From the NCBI RefSeq assembly GCF_029968035.1, contig NZ_JASCIQ010000036.1, positions 1-64,000 on the forward strand: a stretch of 64,000 nt of DNA, written 5' to 3'. Made by a program: the position numbers and the translations under genes. The DNA is from Streptomyces cavernicola (lineage in GTDB: Bacteria > Actinomycetota > Actinomycetes > Streptomycetales > Streptomycetaceae). Position 1 is the stretch's first letter, and the number at the start of each line of letters is the position of its first letter. Of this stretch, positions 51,888 to 59,843 are shown in pieces. Below the pieces are notes generated by a model. That model did no database searches and was not told the DNA's origin. It saw nothing but the letters and a program-made list of their open reading frames with translations.

Positions 51888-53860
51888 CTCACCGCTGCCG
51901 CGGCGGCCACCGCGCCGACGGGCGCACCGGCGGACGCGGGAGGCACGCCACCCGAGCCGAGCCCGCCGGCCCCACCGTCCACGCCACCCGAGCCGAGCCC
52001 CCCTGGCCCACCAGAGTCTCCGGACCCACCGGAGTCTCCGGACCCGCCGAGCCCGCCGGGCTCACCGGCCCCACGCCCCTCCGCCGCCCAACTCGGCCCG
52101 CCCCGCGCCCCCTTGCGCGCGGCGAGCCACTGGCCGAACTGCGGCCCGGCTTCGCCGTCCGTGCCGGGCGCGGTGGACCAGCGGCCCGCCACGTGCGTCT
52201 CCGCGGGATTCGCGAAGGGCAGCGGGTCGCCGTCCGCGTCCAGGACGTCCCGGCGTACCGGGCAGTGGGAGACGATCTCCAGGTAGAGCGCCTGGAACGC
52301 GGCGATGTTCTGCTCCACGGTGAAGAGTTCGAGCGCCCGCGCGCGGGCGGCCGCGCCCAGGCGCTCGCGGCGCTCGGGGTCGCGAAGGAGTGCCACGCAC
52401 GCGTCGGCGAGCGCCTTCGGGTTGCGCGGCGGGACCACGAGCCCCGTACCGCCGATGACCTCGACGACCGCGCCGGTGTCGGTGGACACGGTCGCGCGCC
52501 CGCAGAACATCGCCTCGACGAGGCTGATCGGGAAGCCCTCGACGACGCTGGAGAGGACGACGACGCTGCCCTCCCCGTACGCGTCCGCCAGCTCGGGCGC
52601 CTCGGGGCCGCCCAACTCCTCGAAGGAGACGGGGTTGTCGCCCACCGCGTGCACGCCGTCCGCCTCGTCCGGGAAGAGCTGAGCGGCAAGGGCGCGGCAG
52701 TGCGCGAGATAGGTCTCGCCCTCCTCCCCGTGCGCCGGTACGCCGACGATCCGCAGCCGGGCCTTCGGCTCCTCCTTGCGCACCTCGGCGAACGCGTGCA
52801 GCAGACCGACCAGGTCCTTCGCGGGCTCGATCCGGCCGACCCACATCAGCGTGTCCGGGTCCGCCTGGTCCGCCCCTGCCTCGCCGACCTCCGCGAACCG
52901 GCCGGCGGCCATGCCCGGGTAGACGGTGCGCAGCTTGGCCCGCTCGGCGCCGCACTTCTCCTGCCAGCGGCGGGCGTGCGTGTTGCCCGGCGTGATGAGC
53001 GCGGCCTGCCGGTACACCTCGGCGGCGAGGCGCCCGTGGAAGGCGGCGACGAGCGCACGCGCGGGAGCGCCCCCCTGCTCGGCGGCGCCCGCGAGGTAGT
53101 GCGCGCGCAGCTGCACGCCGTACTCGGTGACGAGCAGCGGCACCCCGAAGAAGTGCTGGGCGAGCAGACCGGGCAGTGCGGCGCAGCCACCGGAGGCGGC
53201 GTGGCAAAGATCGACGGAGCCGAGCCCGCCCTCCTCGTCCTCGTACCAGTCGAGGGAGAGCGGCCGCAGCGCCTGCTCCAACTGCGCGGCCACGGCGAGG
53301 AGATCGGGCACGCGGGCCTCGTGGGCGGCGCGCGTCGCGCCGGGGGCGCGGCAGGCGCGCTCCAGGGCGCGTACGGCGGTCTCGGAGCGCAGCGCGACGG
53401 CGAGTCCGCCCTCGTCGCGGGCGAGTTCGGCGAGCCCGTAAATTGCGCTGGCGAAACGGTCCGCCACTTCCACCGAGACCGAGGCCGCCCCCTCAGCGGC
53501 ACCCACACCACCCGCGCCCGCACCAGCCGCACCGCCCGCACCGCCCGTGCAGATCGCGGCGGCCAGCTCGCCGTAGTGCGCGGCGAAGCGGCGGCGCTGC
53601 CGGCGGCCGTAGGTGACACCGTCGCCGAGGAAGGCGTGGCCGCCCCCGGCGTCGTCGGCACTCCACAGCGGCGCGGTGCGCACCCGGTCGACCTGGGGCG
53701 GGAGTTCGATCCAGCCCTGCTGCTCCTGATGAGCGCTGCGGGCGAGGGCGAAGACGTCGAAGACGTGCTGCTCGAGCCCGCGCACGAGCCGGTCGCACCA
53801 GAGCCTGGCCTCACCGGTCACATACGGGTAGCCACCCTCCGTGAGCAGTCCGATGCGCAC
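51872..53860 (-). CDS. PelF-like GT4 glycosyltransferase
   Basis: A 662-residue GT-B glycosyltransferase. The N-terminal DUF3492-type domain opens RIGLLTEGGYPYVTGEARLW, the hallmark of PelF, the enzyme that polymerises the Pel N-acetylhexosamine exopolysaccharide from UDP-sugars. The GT4 half has LMWVGRIEPAKDLVGLL and the donor-site EX7E motif in EGFPISLVEAM. A Gly/Ser/Pro-rich tail of ~80 residues ends the protein. GTG 53860 has GGGGGTG upstream and gives the family N-terminus. It is followed by overlapping genes for a small ORF and a membrane protein. Donor sugar and product are inferred only. Confidence 0.9.
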   Translation of the reverse strand: MRIGLLTEGGYPYVTGEARLWCDRLVRGLEQHVFDVFALARSAHQEQQGWIELPPQVDRVRTAPLWSADDAGGGHAFLGDGVTYGRRQRRRFAAHYGELAAAICTGGAGGAAGAGAGGVGAAEGAASVSVEVADRFASAIYGLAELARDEGGLAVALRSETAVRALERACRAPGATRAAHEARVPDLLAVAAQLEQALRPLSLDWYEDEEGGLGSVDLCHAASGGCAALPGLLAQHFFGVPLLVTEYGVQLRAHYLAGAAEQGGAPARALVAAFHGRLAAEVYRQAALITPGNTHARRWQEKCGAERAKLRTVYPGMAAGRFAEVGEAGADQADPDTLMWVGRIEPAKDLVGLLHAFAEVRKEEPKARLRIVGVPAHGEEGETYLAHCRALAAQLFPDEADGVHAVGDNPVSFEELGGPEAPELADAYGEGSVVVLSSVVEGFPISLVEAMFCGRATVSTDTGAVVEVIGGTGLVVPPRNPKALADACVALLRDPERRERLGAAARARALELFTVEQNIAAFQALYLEIVSHCPVRRDVLDADGDPLPFANPAETHVAGRWSTAPGTDGEAGPQFGQWLAARKGARGGPSWAAEGRGAGEPGGLGGSGDSGGSGDSGGPGGLGSGGVDGGAGGLGSGGVPPASAGAPVGAVAAAAAVSEGEA

Positions 53861-54051
53861 GAGTACACCCCCGATCTCCCTTGTGGGGGGCCGCCGTTGC
53901 TCGGTCGGCCCTGCAGCGGGACGAACGTACGCGGGGACGGCGGCGACACGATGGACAGTCGTCCGCCGCGCCACCAAAAGGGGTGAACGGTCGTAACTTT
54001 CGCGCGCGAGTAGCGTTCTGTTGCGCTACGCCGCGATTCGCTTACGGAGCG

Positions 54052-55404
54052 TCAATTCCCGGGGAAGGCCCAGGCGTTGGGGCGGCACTTGACGCCGTCG
54101 TACTCCAGGAACTTGGTCTGCTGCTGCATGACCGGCGCGAGCGCCCCGTCCTTGCTGCACATCACATGGTTGAAGCCGAGCCGGTGGCCCACTTCGTGGT
54201 TGATGAGCATCTGCCGGTACGGATGAATGGCGTCGCCGTACGTCTTCGCGCCCTGCGCCCAGCGGTAGGCGTTGACCATGACGCGCTCGGTGGCGGCGGA
54301 GTCGCAGGAGACGTTGTCCACGGTGGTGTCGAGGCCGGACTTGGCGCACCACACGCCGGTCGTGCCCGGACTGGCGAGCGTGATCACGAAGTCGGGCTTG
54401 CCGCTGGATATCCGCTCGAAGGTCCGCCCGCCGCCGTGCGCCCAACTCCGTTCGTCGTTCAGGGTCTTCTGCACGGCCTGCGCGAACAGCTTCCCGTCGA
54501 GGCCGAGCCCCTTCTCGACGTCCACGCGGTACCGGAACTTCTGGCCGGGCCCCGGCGCCTTCTCGAAGCCACCGATGGCCTCGAACTCCCCGCTCGCCTC
54601 CAGATCGGCCGCCAGCGGGTACTTCTCGCCCATCTTCTGCTCGTACGTCTGAGGCTTCGGCTCGGACGGCGGCGGGCGCTCGGCGTCGCGGGACGCCGAG
54701 GCCTCGACCTCGGCCTGCTCGCGCACCTCGCCGGCGTCGACTGCCCCGGGGCGCGCGTCGCCGTCCCCGCCGGTGAGCTGCACGGCGACGAGCACGGCGA
54801 GCACGGTGGTCACGGCGGCCGCGGCGATCCCGGTGACGGTGCGCGCCTTGCCGCTCTTCTCCCGTACGGCGTCCGGCTGTCCGCCGTCGGGGCCGTCGGC
54901 GGCCTCGTGGTCCCGGTCGGTGACCGCGTCGTACGGGTCGCCGGGGCCCGCGGGCCGCCTGCGCGGGGCACCGGCGGCGAACACGTCGTCGGAGTCGGGG
55001 CCGTCGTGCGGGTCGAGCCCGTCGAACGCCGCGACGTACTCCCGCCGCGGTCCCGGTACGCGAGGCTGCGCGCCGGTGACGGCAGGGTTCGGCGAGACGT
55101 ACCCCGGAGTGCCCGACTCGCCCCAGGCGCCGCCCTGTTCGCGGTGCTCGGGATGCGGGCGCGGCGCTTCGGACACGGGGCGCGCGCCCCGCCCACGAAC
55201 GGCCTGGGCCTGAGGCCGAGCCTGAGTCCGGGCAGGGGCCTGGGCAGCGCTCTGGGCAGCGGTCTGGGCCTGGGGGCGGGCCTGCTCCTGCGGCTGCGCG
55301 GAGCGCCGACGGCGGCCGGGACCAGGGTTCGCCGCGGGCTGCGCGACGGGTATGGCCCCCGTGTCGGACTGCTCGGCGCCGCCGCGCCGCGAGTGCCGTC
55401 CCAC
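54052..55404 (-). CDS. DUF3152 protein with metzincin-type zinc motif
   Basis: A 450-residue protein. The first ~185 residues are cytoplasmic and disordered, rich in Gln/Ala/Pro/Arg. One membrane helix follows (~188-210), then an extracellular DUF3152 domain. That domain contains LINHEVGHRLGFNH, giving His403, Glu404, His407 and His413 in an HExxHxxGxxH arrangement as in metzincin proteases, with four cysteines nearby. A surface metalloprotease is therefore likely though unproven for the family. GTG 55404 has GAGAGG upstream and lies 8 bp after the alpha/beta-hydrolase stop, implying an operon. Confidence 0.88.
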   Translation of the reverse strand: MGRHSRRGGAEQSDTGAIPVAQPAANPGPGRRRRSAQPQEQARPQAQTAAQSAAQAPARTQARPQAQAVRGRGARPVSEAPRPHPEHREQGGAWGESGTPGYVSPNPAVTGAQPRVPGPRREYVAAFDGLDPHDGPDSDDVFAAGAPRRRPAGPGDPYDAVTDRDHEAADGPDGGQPDAVREKSGKARTVTGIAAAAVTTVLAVLVAVQLTGGDGDARPGAVDAGEVREQAEVEASASRDAERPPPSEPKPQTYEQKMGEKYPLAADLEASGEFEAIGGFEKAPGPGQKFRYRVDVEKGLGLDGKLFAQAVQKTLNDERSWAHGGGRTFERISSGKPDFVITLASPGTTGVWCAKSGLDTTVDNVSCDSAATERVMVNAYRWAQGAKTYGDAIHPYRQMLINHEVGHRLGFNHVMCSKDGALAPVMQQQTKFLEYDGVKCRPNAWAFPGN

Positions 55405-55412
55405 GCGCCCTC

Positions 55413-56381
55413 TCAGCTCCCCGAAGTCGTGTCGTGTTCCGCGAGCAGTTCACGGAAGGCCGCGGCCACCGTGTCCGGGTACTCCATCATCGCCACGTGC
55501 CCCGCCTCCGGCAGGGTCAGCAGCCGCGAGTCCCTGAAGGCCCGCGCCGCCTTCTGCGCCATGCGGTACCCCACCAGCTGGTCCCTCCCACCGTAGACGA
55601 GGAGAGTCGGTGCGAGAACCCGCTCCGCCTGCCGCCACAGACCGTGCTGCCCGCCGAGCGTGTACGCGTCCACGATGCCACGGGCCGAGCGCGCCATCGC
55701 GTCCCAGAAGTAAGGGAGTTGAAGCCTGCGCTCCATCTCGTGCACCGCGTTCGCGAAGCCCTCGGGGCTGACCCGCGACGGGTCGCCGTAGCAGAGCCCG
55801 AGGACGCCGCGGGTGCGCTGCTCGGGCGTCCAGTCCCGGGTGAGGCGCGCGAAGAGCTGGACGACGCCGGGCACCGCGAGCAGCCCGGTGGGCACCGCCG
55901 TGCGCTGCACGCGCAGCTCGGGCAGGGCGGGCGAGACCAGCGTCAGCGTCCGCACCAGATCGGGCCGCACGGCCGCGACGCGGGTGGCGACGGCCCCGCC
56001 CATGGAGTTGCCGAAGAGGTGCACGGGCCCGCGCCCGGAGCCGTCGAGCAGGCGGATGACCGCGCGCGCGTGCCCGGTCACGGAGTAGTTGCCGTCGTCG
56101 GGCGGCGGGGACTCCCCGAAGCCCGGCAGGTCGACCGCCTCGCCGTCCACGACGTCCGCGAGCAGCGGCATCAGGTCCGACCAGTTCTGCGAGGAGCCGC
56201 CGAGCCCGTGGACGTACAGCGCGGGCGGCAGGCCCTCCGTCGCCCCCGGCCTGGAGCGGACGGACAGCGTGAGCCCCGGCAGGGTCACCGCATGCAGCCG
56301 CTCCCCCTCGGCGATCCGCACGGGCAGCGTCGCGGGGGTCACCGCGGCGGCGAGGGCTCCCGGCAGCTCGGTCGACGACAT
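55413..56381 (-). CDS. Alpha/beta hydrolase
   Basis: A 322-residue alpha/beta-hydrolase fold enzyme. The oxyanion loop is YVHGLGGSSQNW, the nucleophile Ser is in LFGNSMGGAVA, the acid Asp is in YGGRDQLVG and the His is in EAGHVAMMEYP, so the triad is complete. There is no signal peptide. It is the first gene of the minus-strand run leading to the DUF3152 and glycosyltransferase genes. Substrate cannot be predicted; esterase, lipase or C-C hydrolase are all possible. Confidence 0.93.
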   Translation of the reverse strand: MSSTELPGALAAAVTPATLPVRIAEGERLHAVTLPGLTLSVRSRPGATEGLPPALYVHGLGGSSQNWSDLMPLLADVVDGEAVDLPGFGESPPPDDGNYSVTGHARAVIRLLDGSGRGPVHLFGNSMGGAVATRVAAVRPDLVRTLTLVSPALPELRVQRTAVPTGLLAVPGVVQLFARLTRDWTPEQRTRGVLGLCYGDPSRVSPEGFANAVHEMERRLQLPYFWDAMARSARGIVDAYTLGGQHGLWRQAERVLAPTLLVYGGRDQLVGYRMAQKAARAFRDSRLLTLPEAGHVAMMEYPDTVAAAFRELLAEHDTTSGS

Positions 56382-56563
56382 GGGGCAATGTTACGAGACG
56401 ATCACGTGTTGGATCACGTGTTCGCCGTCACAGGGCTGACCGGCGACCGCCGCACGCCGACCGCACGACCGCATAGCGCCACGAAAGGGACTCTCCTAGG
56501 CTCTTAGAGAGAGCGGGACACTCCCTCGTGTGGAGGGCGCCCGCGCCGGAAAGGGGAGCCAGC

Positions 56564-56782
56564 ATGACTGTCGACCCGAGCGACCCCGAGACCTTCGATC
56601 CAGAAGAGCCCGAGGCTGACCTCGACGAGGAGACCCCGGAAGCGGACGCCGCCGAGCAGCACACCGACCTGCGCCAGGAACGCGCCGAACCGCTCCCCCA
56701 CTACGACCCCTCCACCGCGAACCCGGCGGACGCCGCGGAACAGGCCCGCGTCGTCGACCTGGACGAGGACGACTACCGCTGA
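56564..56782 (+). CDS. Small acidic protein, uncharacterised
   Basis: A 72-residue very acidic protein (DPETFDPEEPEADLDEETPE ... RVVDLDEDDYR), probably disordered. AAGGGGAG lies upstream of ATG 56564, supporting translation. It stands alone, divergent from the alpha/beta hydrolase. No domain is recognised. Confidence 0.7.
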   Translation: MTVDPSDPETFDPEEPEADLDEETPEADAAEQHTDLRQERAEPLPHYDPSTANPADAAEQARVVDLDEDDYR

Positions 56783-57036
56783 CCTGCGCCGACCTCGGCC
56801 ACCACCGGGCGCGCGGCGCCGGCGTCGCGCGGGTGGTCCGCGCCCTGCACGGCCGCCCGGGATATCACCCTTTCTCGCCCCAAGACCGGCCTTGTTCCCT
56901 GTCCGCTCCGTGAAATTCTCGGTCCGCACCGCGCACACGACGGTTACCGAAAAGTACGATGGCGGCGCGGCAGCACACCGCACACGGAACGGCCCTTGGA
57001 TGCGTCAAGGCCGTGCTCAATGACATGGGAGGCGGC

Positions 57037-57684
57037 GTGACAGCCATCGAGCAGACAGATGCGGCGCGCCCGCGGGGCACGCGCCTGCCGCGCCGGGCCC
57101 GTCGCAACCAACTCCTCGGCGCCGCCCAGGAGGTCTTCGTCGCGCAGGGCTACCACTCGGCGGCCATGGACGACATCGCGGAGCGGGCCGGCGTCAGCAA
57201 GCCGGTGCTCTACCAGCACTTCCCGGGCAAGCTCGACCTCTACCTCGCACTGCTCGACCAGCACTGCGACGCCCTGCTGCAGTCCATCCGCACGGCCCTC
57301 GCGTCCACGACGGACAACAAGCTCCGGGTCGCCGCGACGATGGACGCGTACTTCAGCTACGTGCAGGACGAGGGCGGCGCGTTCCGCCTGGTCTTCGAGT
57401 CCGACCTGACGAACGAGCCCGCGGTCCGCGAGCGCGTCGAGAAGGTCACCCTGGAGTGCGCGGAGGCGTTCGGCGAGGTGATCGCCGAGGACACCGGGCT
57501 GCCCAAGGACGAGGCGATGCTCCTCGGCGTCGGCCTCGGCGGCCTCTCGCAGGTGGTCGCGCGCTACTGGCTCTCCAGCGACAGCAAGGTCGACCGCGAC
57601 AAGGCGGTGTCCCTGCTCACCTCGCTCGCCTGGCGCGGCATCGCGGGCTTCCCGCTGCACGGCACCGAGGGCCCGCAGGCCTGA
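57037..57684 (+). CDS. TetR-family transcriptional regulator
   Basis: A 215-residue TetR repressor-type protein. The N-terminal helix-turn-helix is clear: RRNQLLGAAQEVFVAQGYHS, MDDIAERAGVSKPVLYQHFP and GKLDLYLALLD. The C-terminal ligand-binding helical domain has YFSYVQDEGGAFRLVFESDL. GTG 57037 is chosen because GGGAGG lies just upstream; the open frame continues back to 56959. No divergent target gene is immediately adjacent, so the regulon is not evident. The DUF3107 gene follows in the same orientation. Confidence 0.93.
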   Translation: MTAIEQTDAARPRGTRLPRRARRNQLLGAAQEVFVAQGYHSAAMDDIAERAGVSKPVLYQHFPGKLDLYLALLDQHCDALLQSIRTALASTTDNKLRVAATMDAYFSYVQDEGGAFRLVFESDLTNEPAVRERVEKVTLECAEAFGEVIAEDTGLPKDEAMLLGVGLGGLSQVVARYWLSSDSKVDRDKAVSLLTSLAWRGIAGFPLHGTEGPQA

Positions 57685-57806
57685 CCCGAGGCGTGTTCGC
57701 TGCGAGCGTGCAGCGGCACGGCTCGCCGGTCCCCTCACCGGGCTAATGTGTGCGGAGTACGGCGCGGACGGCCGCGCACATCACTGACCGTCGGAGGGAC
57801 AAAGCC

Positions 57807-58034
57807 GTGGAGGTCAAGATCGGCGTGCAGTACGCGCCCCGCGAGATCGTTCTGGAGAGCGCCCAGACGCCCGAGGAAGTCGAGAAGGCGGTGGCCGAGG
57901 CGCTGAGCGGCAAGACCGAGCTCCTCACTCTCGTGGACGACCACGGCCGCAAGGTCCTGGTTCCGGCGGACCGGCTCGCATACGTCGAGCTCGGCGAGCC
58001 GACCGCGCGCAAGGTGGGCTTCAGCGCTCTCTGA
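57807..58034 (+). CDS. DUF3107 family protein
   Basis: A 75-residue protein of the actinobacterial DUF3107 family: VKIGVQYAPREIVLES, EVEKAVAEALSGKTELLTLV, DRLAYVELGEPTARKVGF. It is small and soluble with alternating strands and one helix; function unknown. GGAGGGAC lies about six bases before GTG 57807. It is followed directly by a strong terminator. Confidence 0.92.
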   Translation: MEVKIGVQYAPREIVLESAQTPEEVEKAVAEALSGKTELLTLVDDHGRKVLVPADRLAYVELGEPTARKVGFSAL

Positions 58035-58061
58035 GCACGCGAGCAAGCACAAGAAGCAGGT

Positions 58062-58104
58062 GAAGGGCGCGGCCCGGTGGAACACCCACCGGCCCGCGCC
58101 CTTC
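58062..58104 (+). terminator. Terminator after DUF3107 gene
   Basis: A 19-bp stem with a single mismatch (GAAGGGCGCGG... 58062-58080 with 58086-58104) and a five-base loop AACAC, 27 bp beyond the stop codon. Confidence 0.88.
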
Positions 58105-58218
58105 GCTGTGTCTCCGAATCCCTCCCGATCCCTCCCGCCGGATGGGGAGGATTGCATTCCGGCCACCTCGGGTAAGACGGGCTACGACCGAAGGCACCCG
58201 GCCGGCGTGGGAGGACAC

Positions 58219-58485
58219 ATGATCTTGGAGACGCTCGGCTCCGTACTGCTCGGTCTGGCCCTGGCTTGGGCCGCCGACCACCGGCTTGCCCACCGGCTCC
58301 CGGCACGGAACCTCGTCTTCGCCACCGGCGTCGCGAGCGCGCTGCTCGGCGCGTTCATCACGCACTCGGCGCTCGGTTCCGGCCACGAACTCGCGACGCT
58401 CTTCGGCGCGACGGTCCTCGGCACGGCCCTGCTGTCCCTGCTGCTCCGCCCGCAGAGCCGGAAAATCAGCCCCTCCGGCGTTTGA
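58219..58485 (+). CDS. Small three-helix membrane protein; C-terminus runs into repeat
   Basis: An 88-residue protein with about three hydrophobic helices (ETLGSVLLGLALAWAAD; LVFATGVASALLGAFI; TLFGATVLGTALLSLLL). GGGAGGACAC precedes ATG 58219. The last residues (ISPSGV and the stop codon) are encoded by the edge of a dispersed Streptomyces repeat, so the native C-terminus may have been replaced by the element. No family recognised with confidence. Confidence 0.75.
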   Translation: MILETLGSVLLGLALAWAADHRLAHRLPARNLVFATGVASALLGAFITHSALGSGHELATLFGATVLGTALLSLLLRPQSRKISPSGV

Positions 58486-58698
58486 GATGGGGGTCCCCCC
58501 TGCTCGAGCGAAGCCGAGAGCTTGGGGGAGGGGGTCCGGGGGCAGAGCCCCCGCAGCCGACGGCTGCCACGCGGCGGCAGCCGCATATCGGACACAGCCG
58601 GGAAGGGGCGGGGAGGGGATCAAAACCAGCCCGTCCGGCGTTTGAGGACGAGCCCGCAGGGCGATCGACGGTGACCGAGTCGACAGCGCCGATCGCCC
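58469..58698. repeat. Composite dispersed repeat, copy 3 with nested units
   Basis: A partial unit (CAGCCCCTCCGGCGTTTGAG, 58471-58490) is interrupted by a second repeat type (TGGGGGTCCCCCCTGCTCGA... to GGGGGAG, about 58490-58530). A GC-rich stretch follows, then a full copy at 58627-58667 matching 47004-47044. The end forms a hairpin GGGCGATCG/CGATCGCCC (58659-58667, 58690-58698). It lies between convergent genes. Confidence 0.85.
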
Positions 58699-58709
58699 CG
58701 TACGAGCAC

Positions 58710-59459
58710 TTACGCCGCCAGCCCCAACGCAGCCATCCGCTTCGTGTGCGCCTCGGTGATCCGGGAGAACATCCGCCCCACCTCGGCGAGGTCGAACCCG
58801 TCGGCGACGCCGCCCACCAGCATCGTCGACAGCGCGTCCCGGTCCGCGACCACCCGCTGCGACTGCGAGAGCGCCTCGCCCATCAGCCGTCGCGCCCACA
58901 GCGCAAGGCGTCCGCCCACGCGCCGGTCGGCCTCGATGGCCGCGCGCACCTTCTCCACGGCGAAGCTGGCGTGCCCGGTGTCGTCGAGGACGGCGAGGAC
59001 CAGCTTGCGGGTGTCGGAGTCGAGGCGGGCCGCGACCTCGCGGTAGAAGTCGCTCGCGATGGAGTCCCCGACGTACGCCTTGACCAGGCCCTCGAGCCAG
59101 TCCGACGGCGCGGTCTGGCGGTGGAAGCCGTCGAGCGCCGCGACGAACGGCTCCATGGCCTCGGTCGGCTCGGCGCCGATCTCCGCGAGCCGGCCCCTGA
59201 GCTGCTCGAAGTGGTGGAACTCGGCCGACGCCATCTTCGCCAGCTCCGCCTTGTCGGCGAGCGTCGGCGCGAGCTTCGCGTCCTCCGCGAGCCGCTCGAA
59301 CGCCGCGAGCTCGCCGTACGCGAGAGCGCCGAGCAGGTCGACGACGGCGGCGCGGTAGGTCGGCTCGGCGCTGGCCGTGGCCCAGTCCTGGGCGGCGATT
59401 CCGGTGGCTTCCGCCGCCGTCTCGGCGGCGGCGTCCTTGGCGTTGTCAGGCGTCTCCAT
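58710..59459 (-). CDS. Ferritin-like (MiaE-type) di-iron fold protein
   Basis: A 249-residue all-helical protein of the ferritin-like fold family. Candidate metal ligands lie in ALAYGELAAFERLAED, SAEFHHFEQLRG (ExxH) and VLDDTGHASFAVE (DxxH). The layout resembles MiaE-like tRNA hydroxylases but could be another di-iron oxygenase or a structural relative. ATG 59459 has no ribosome-binding site but lies seven bases after TATTGT, suggesting a leaderless transcript. It converges on the repeat at 58.5-58.7 kb and is divergent from the RNA helicase. Confidence 0.88.
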   Translation of the reverse strand: METPDNAKDAAAETAAEATGIAAQDWATASAEPTYRAAVVDLLGALAYGELAAFERLAEDAKLAPTLADKAELAKMASAEFHHFEQLRGRLAEIGAEPTEAMEPFVAALDGFHRQTAPSDWLEGLVKAYVGDSIASDFYREVAARLDSDTRKLVLAVLDDTGHASFAVEKVRAAIEADRRVGGRLALWARRLMGEALSQSQRVVADRDALSTMLVGGVADGFDLAEVGRMFSRITEAHTKRMAALGLAA

Positions 59460-59843
59460 GCAGCGCACAATAGCCCGCCGGAACGAACACGGAAGCCCCT
59501 GGTCAGTACGCGCGGGGGCCTCTGTGTGAGCAATTCGGCCGACACGCCTGCGCGTATCCGGGGTACAGTGGTAATGCGCCCGCCGAGTATGCATGTCAAA
59601 TCGGCGGGACATCCGTATGAGGATGCCCGGTCGGTGGCCCGATCGGCTCCGACCCGACAGCCCTCCGGGCCGTATGCATTCAGTTGCGTACGCAGGAGGG
59701 GCCCTCAGCGGCGTGACGCTCGAGCGACGGCAGTGGTCCCGTATGCCACCCGGCCTCGCGATTCAGCGGCCGGATGCAAACCCCGGCTCGGTCACGACCC
59801 CCAGCGTTCGCCTCGCGCCGCGTCTCACAGAAGAGGCAGCACC
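59460..59843 (+). other. Long leader region of the DEAD-box helicase gene
   Basis: About 380 bp between divergent genes. It contains a possible -10 near 59563, a hairpin CCCGCCGA/TCGGCGGG (59579-59608) with a 14-nt loop holding an ATG, and an 84-codon frame (59593-59847) whose TGA overlaps the proposed CTG start of the helicase. No recognised protein matches that frame and its ATG has no ribosome-binding site, so I treat it as a possible leader ORF only. Confidence 0.45.

Noticed and set aside
56783..56958. Terminator after the small acidic protein gene
   Set aside because: Only an imperfect GC-rich palindrome is present; pairing is too interrupted to call.
58266..59843. In-frame N-terminal extension of the DEAD-box helicase to give ~1190 residues
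   Set aside because: The extension runs through a repeat, antisense of the ferritin-like gene and non-coding leader; it is low-complexity and unlike any helicase N-terminus.
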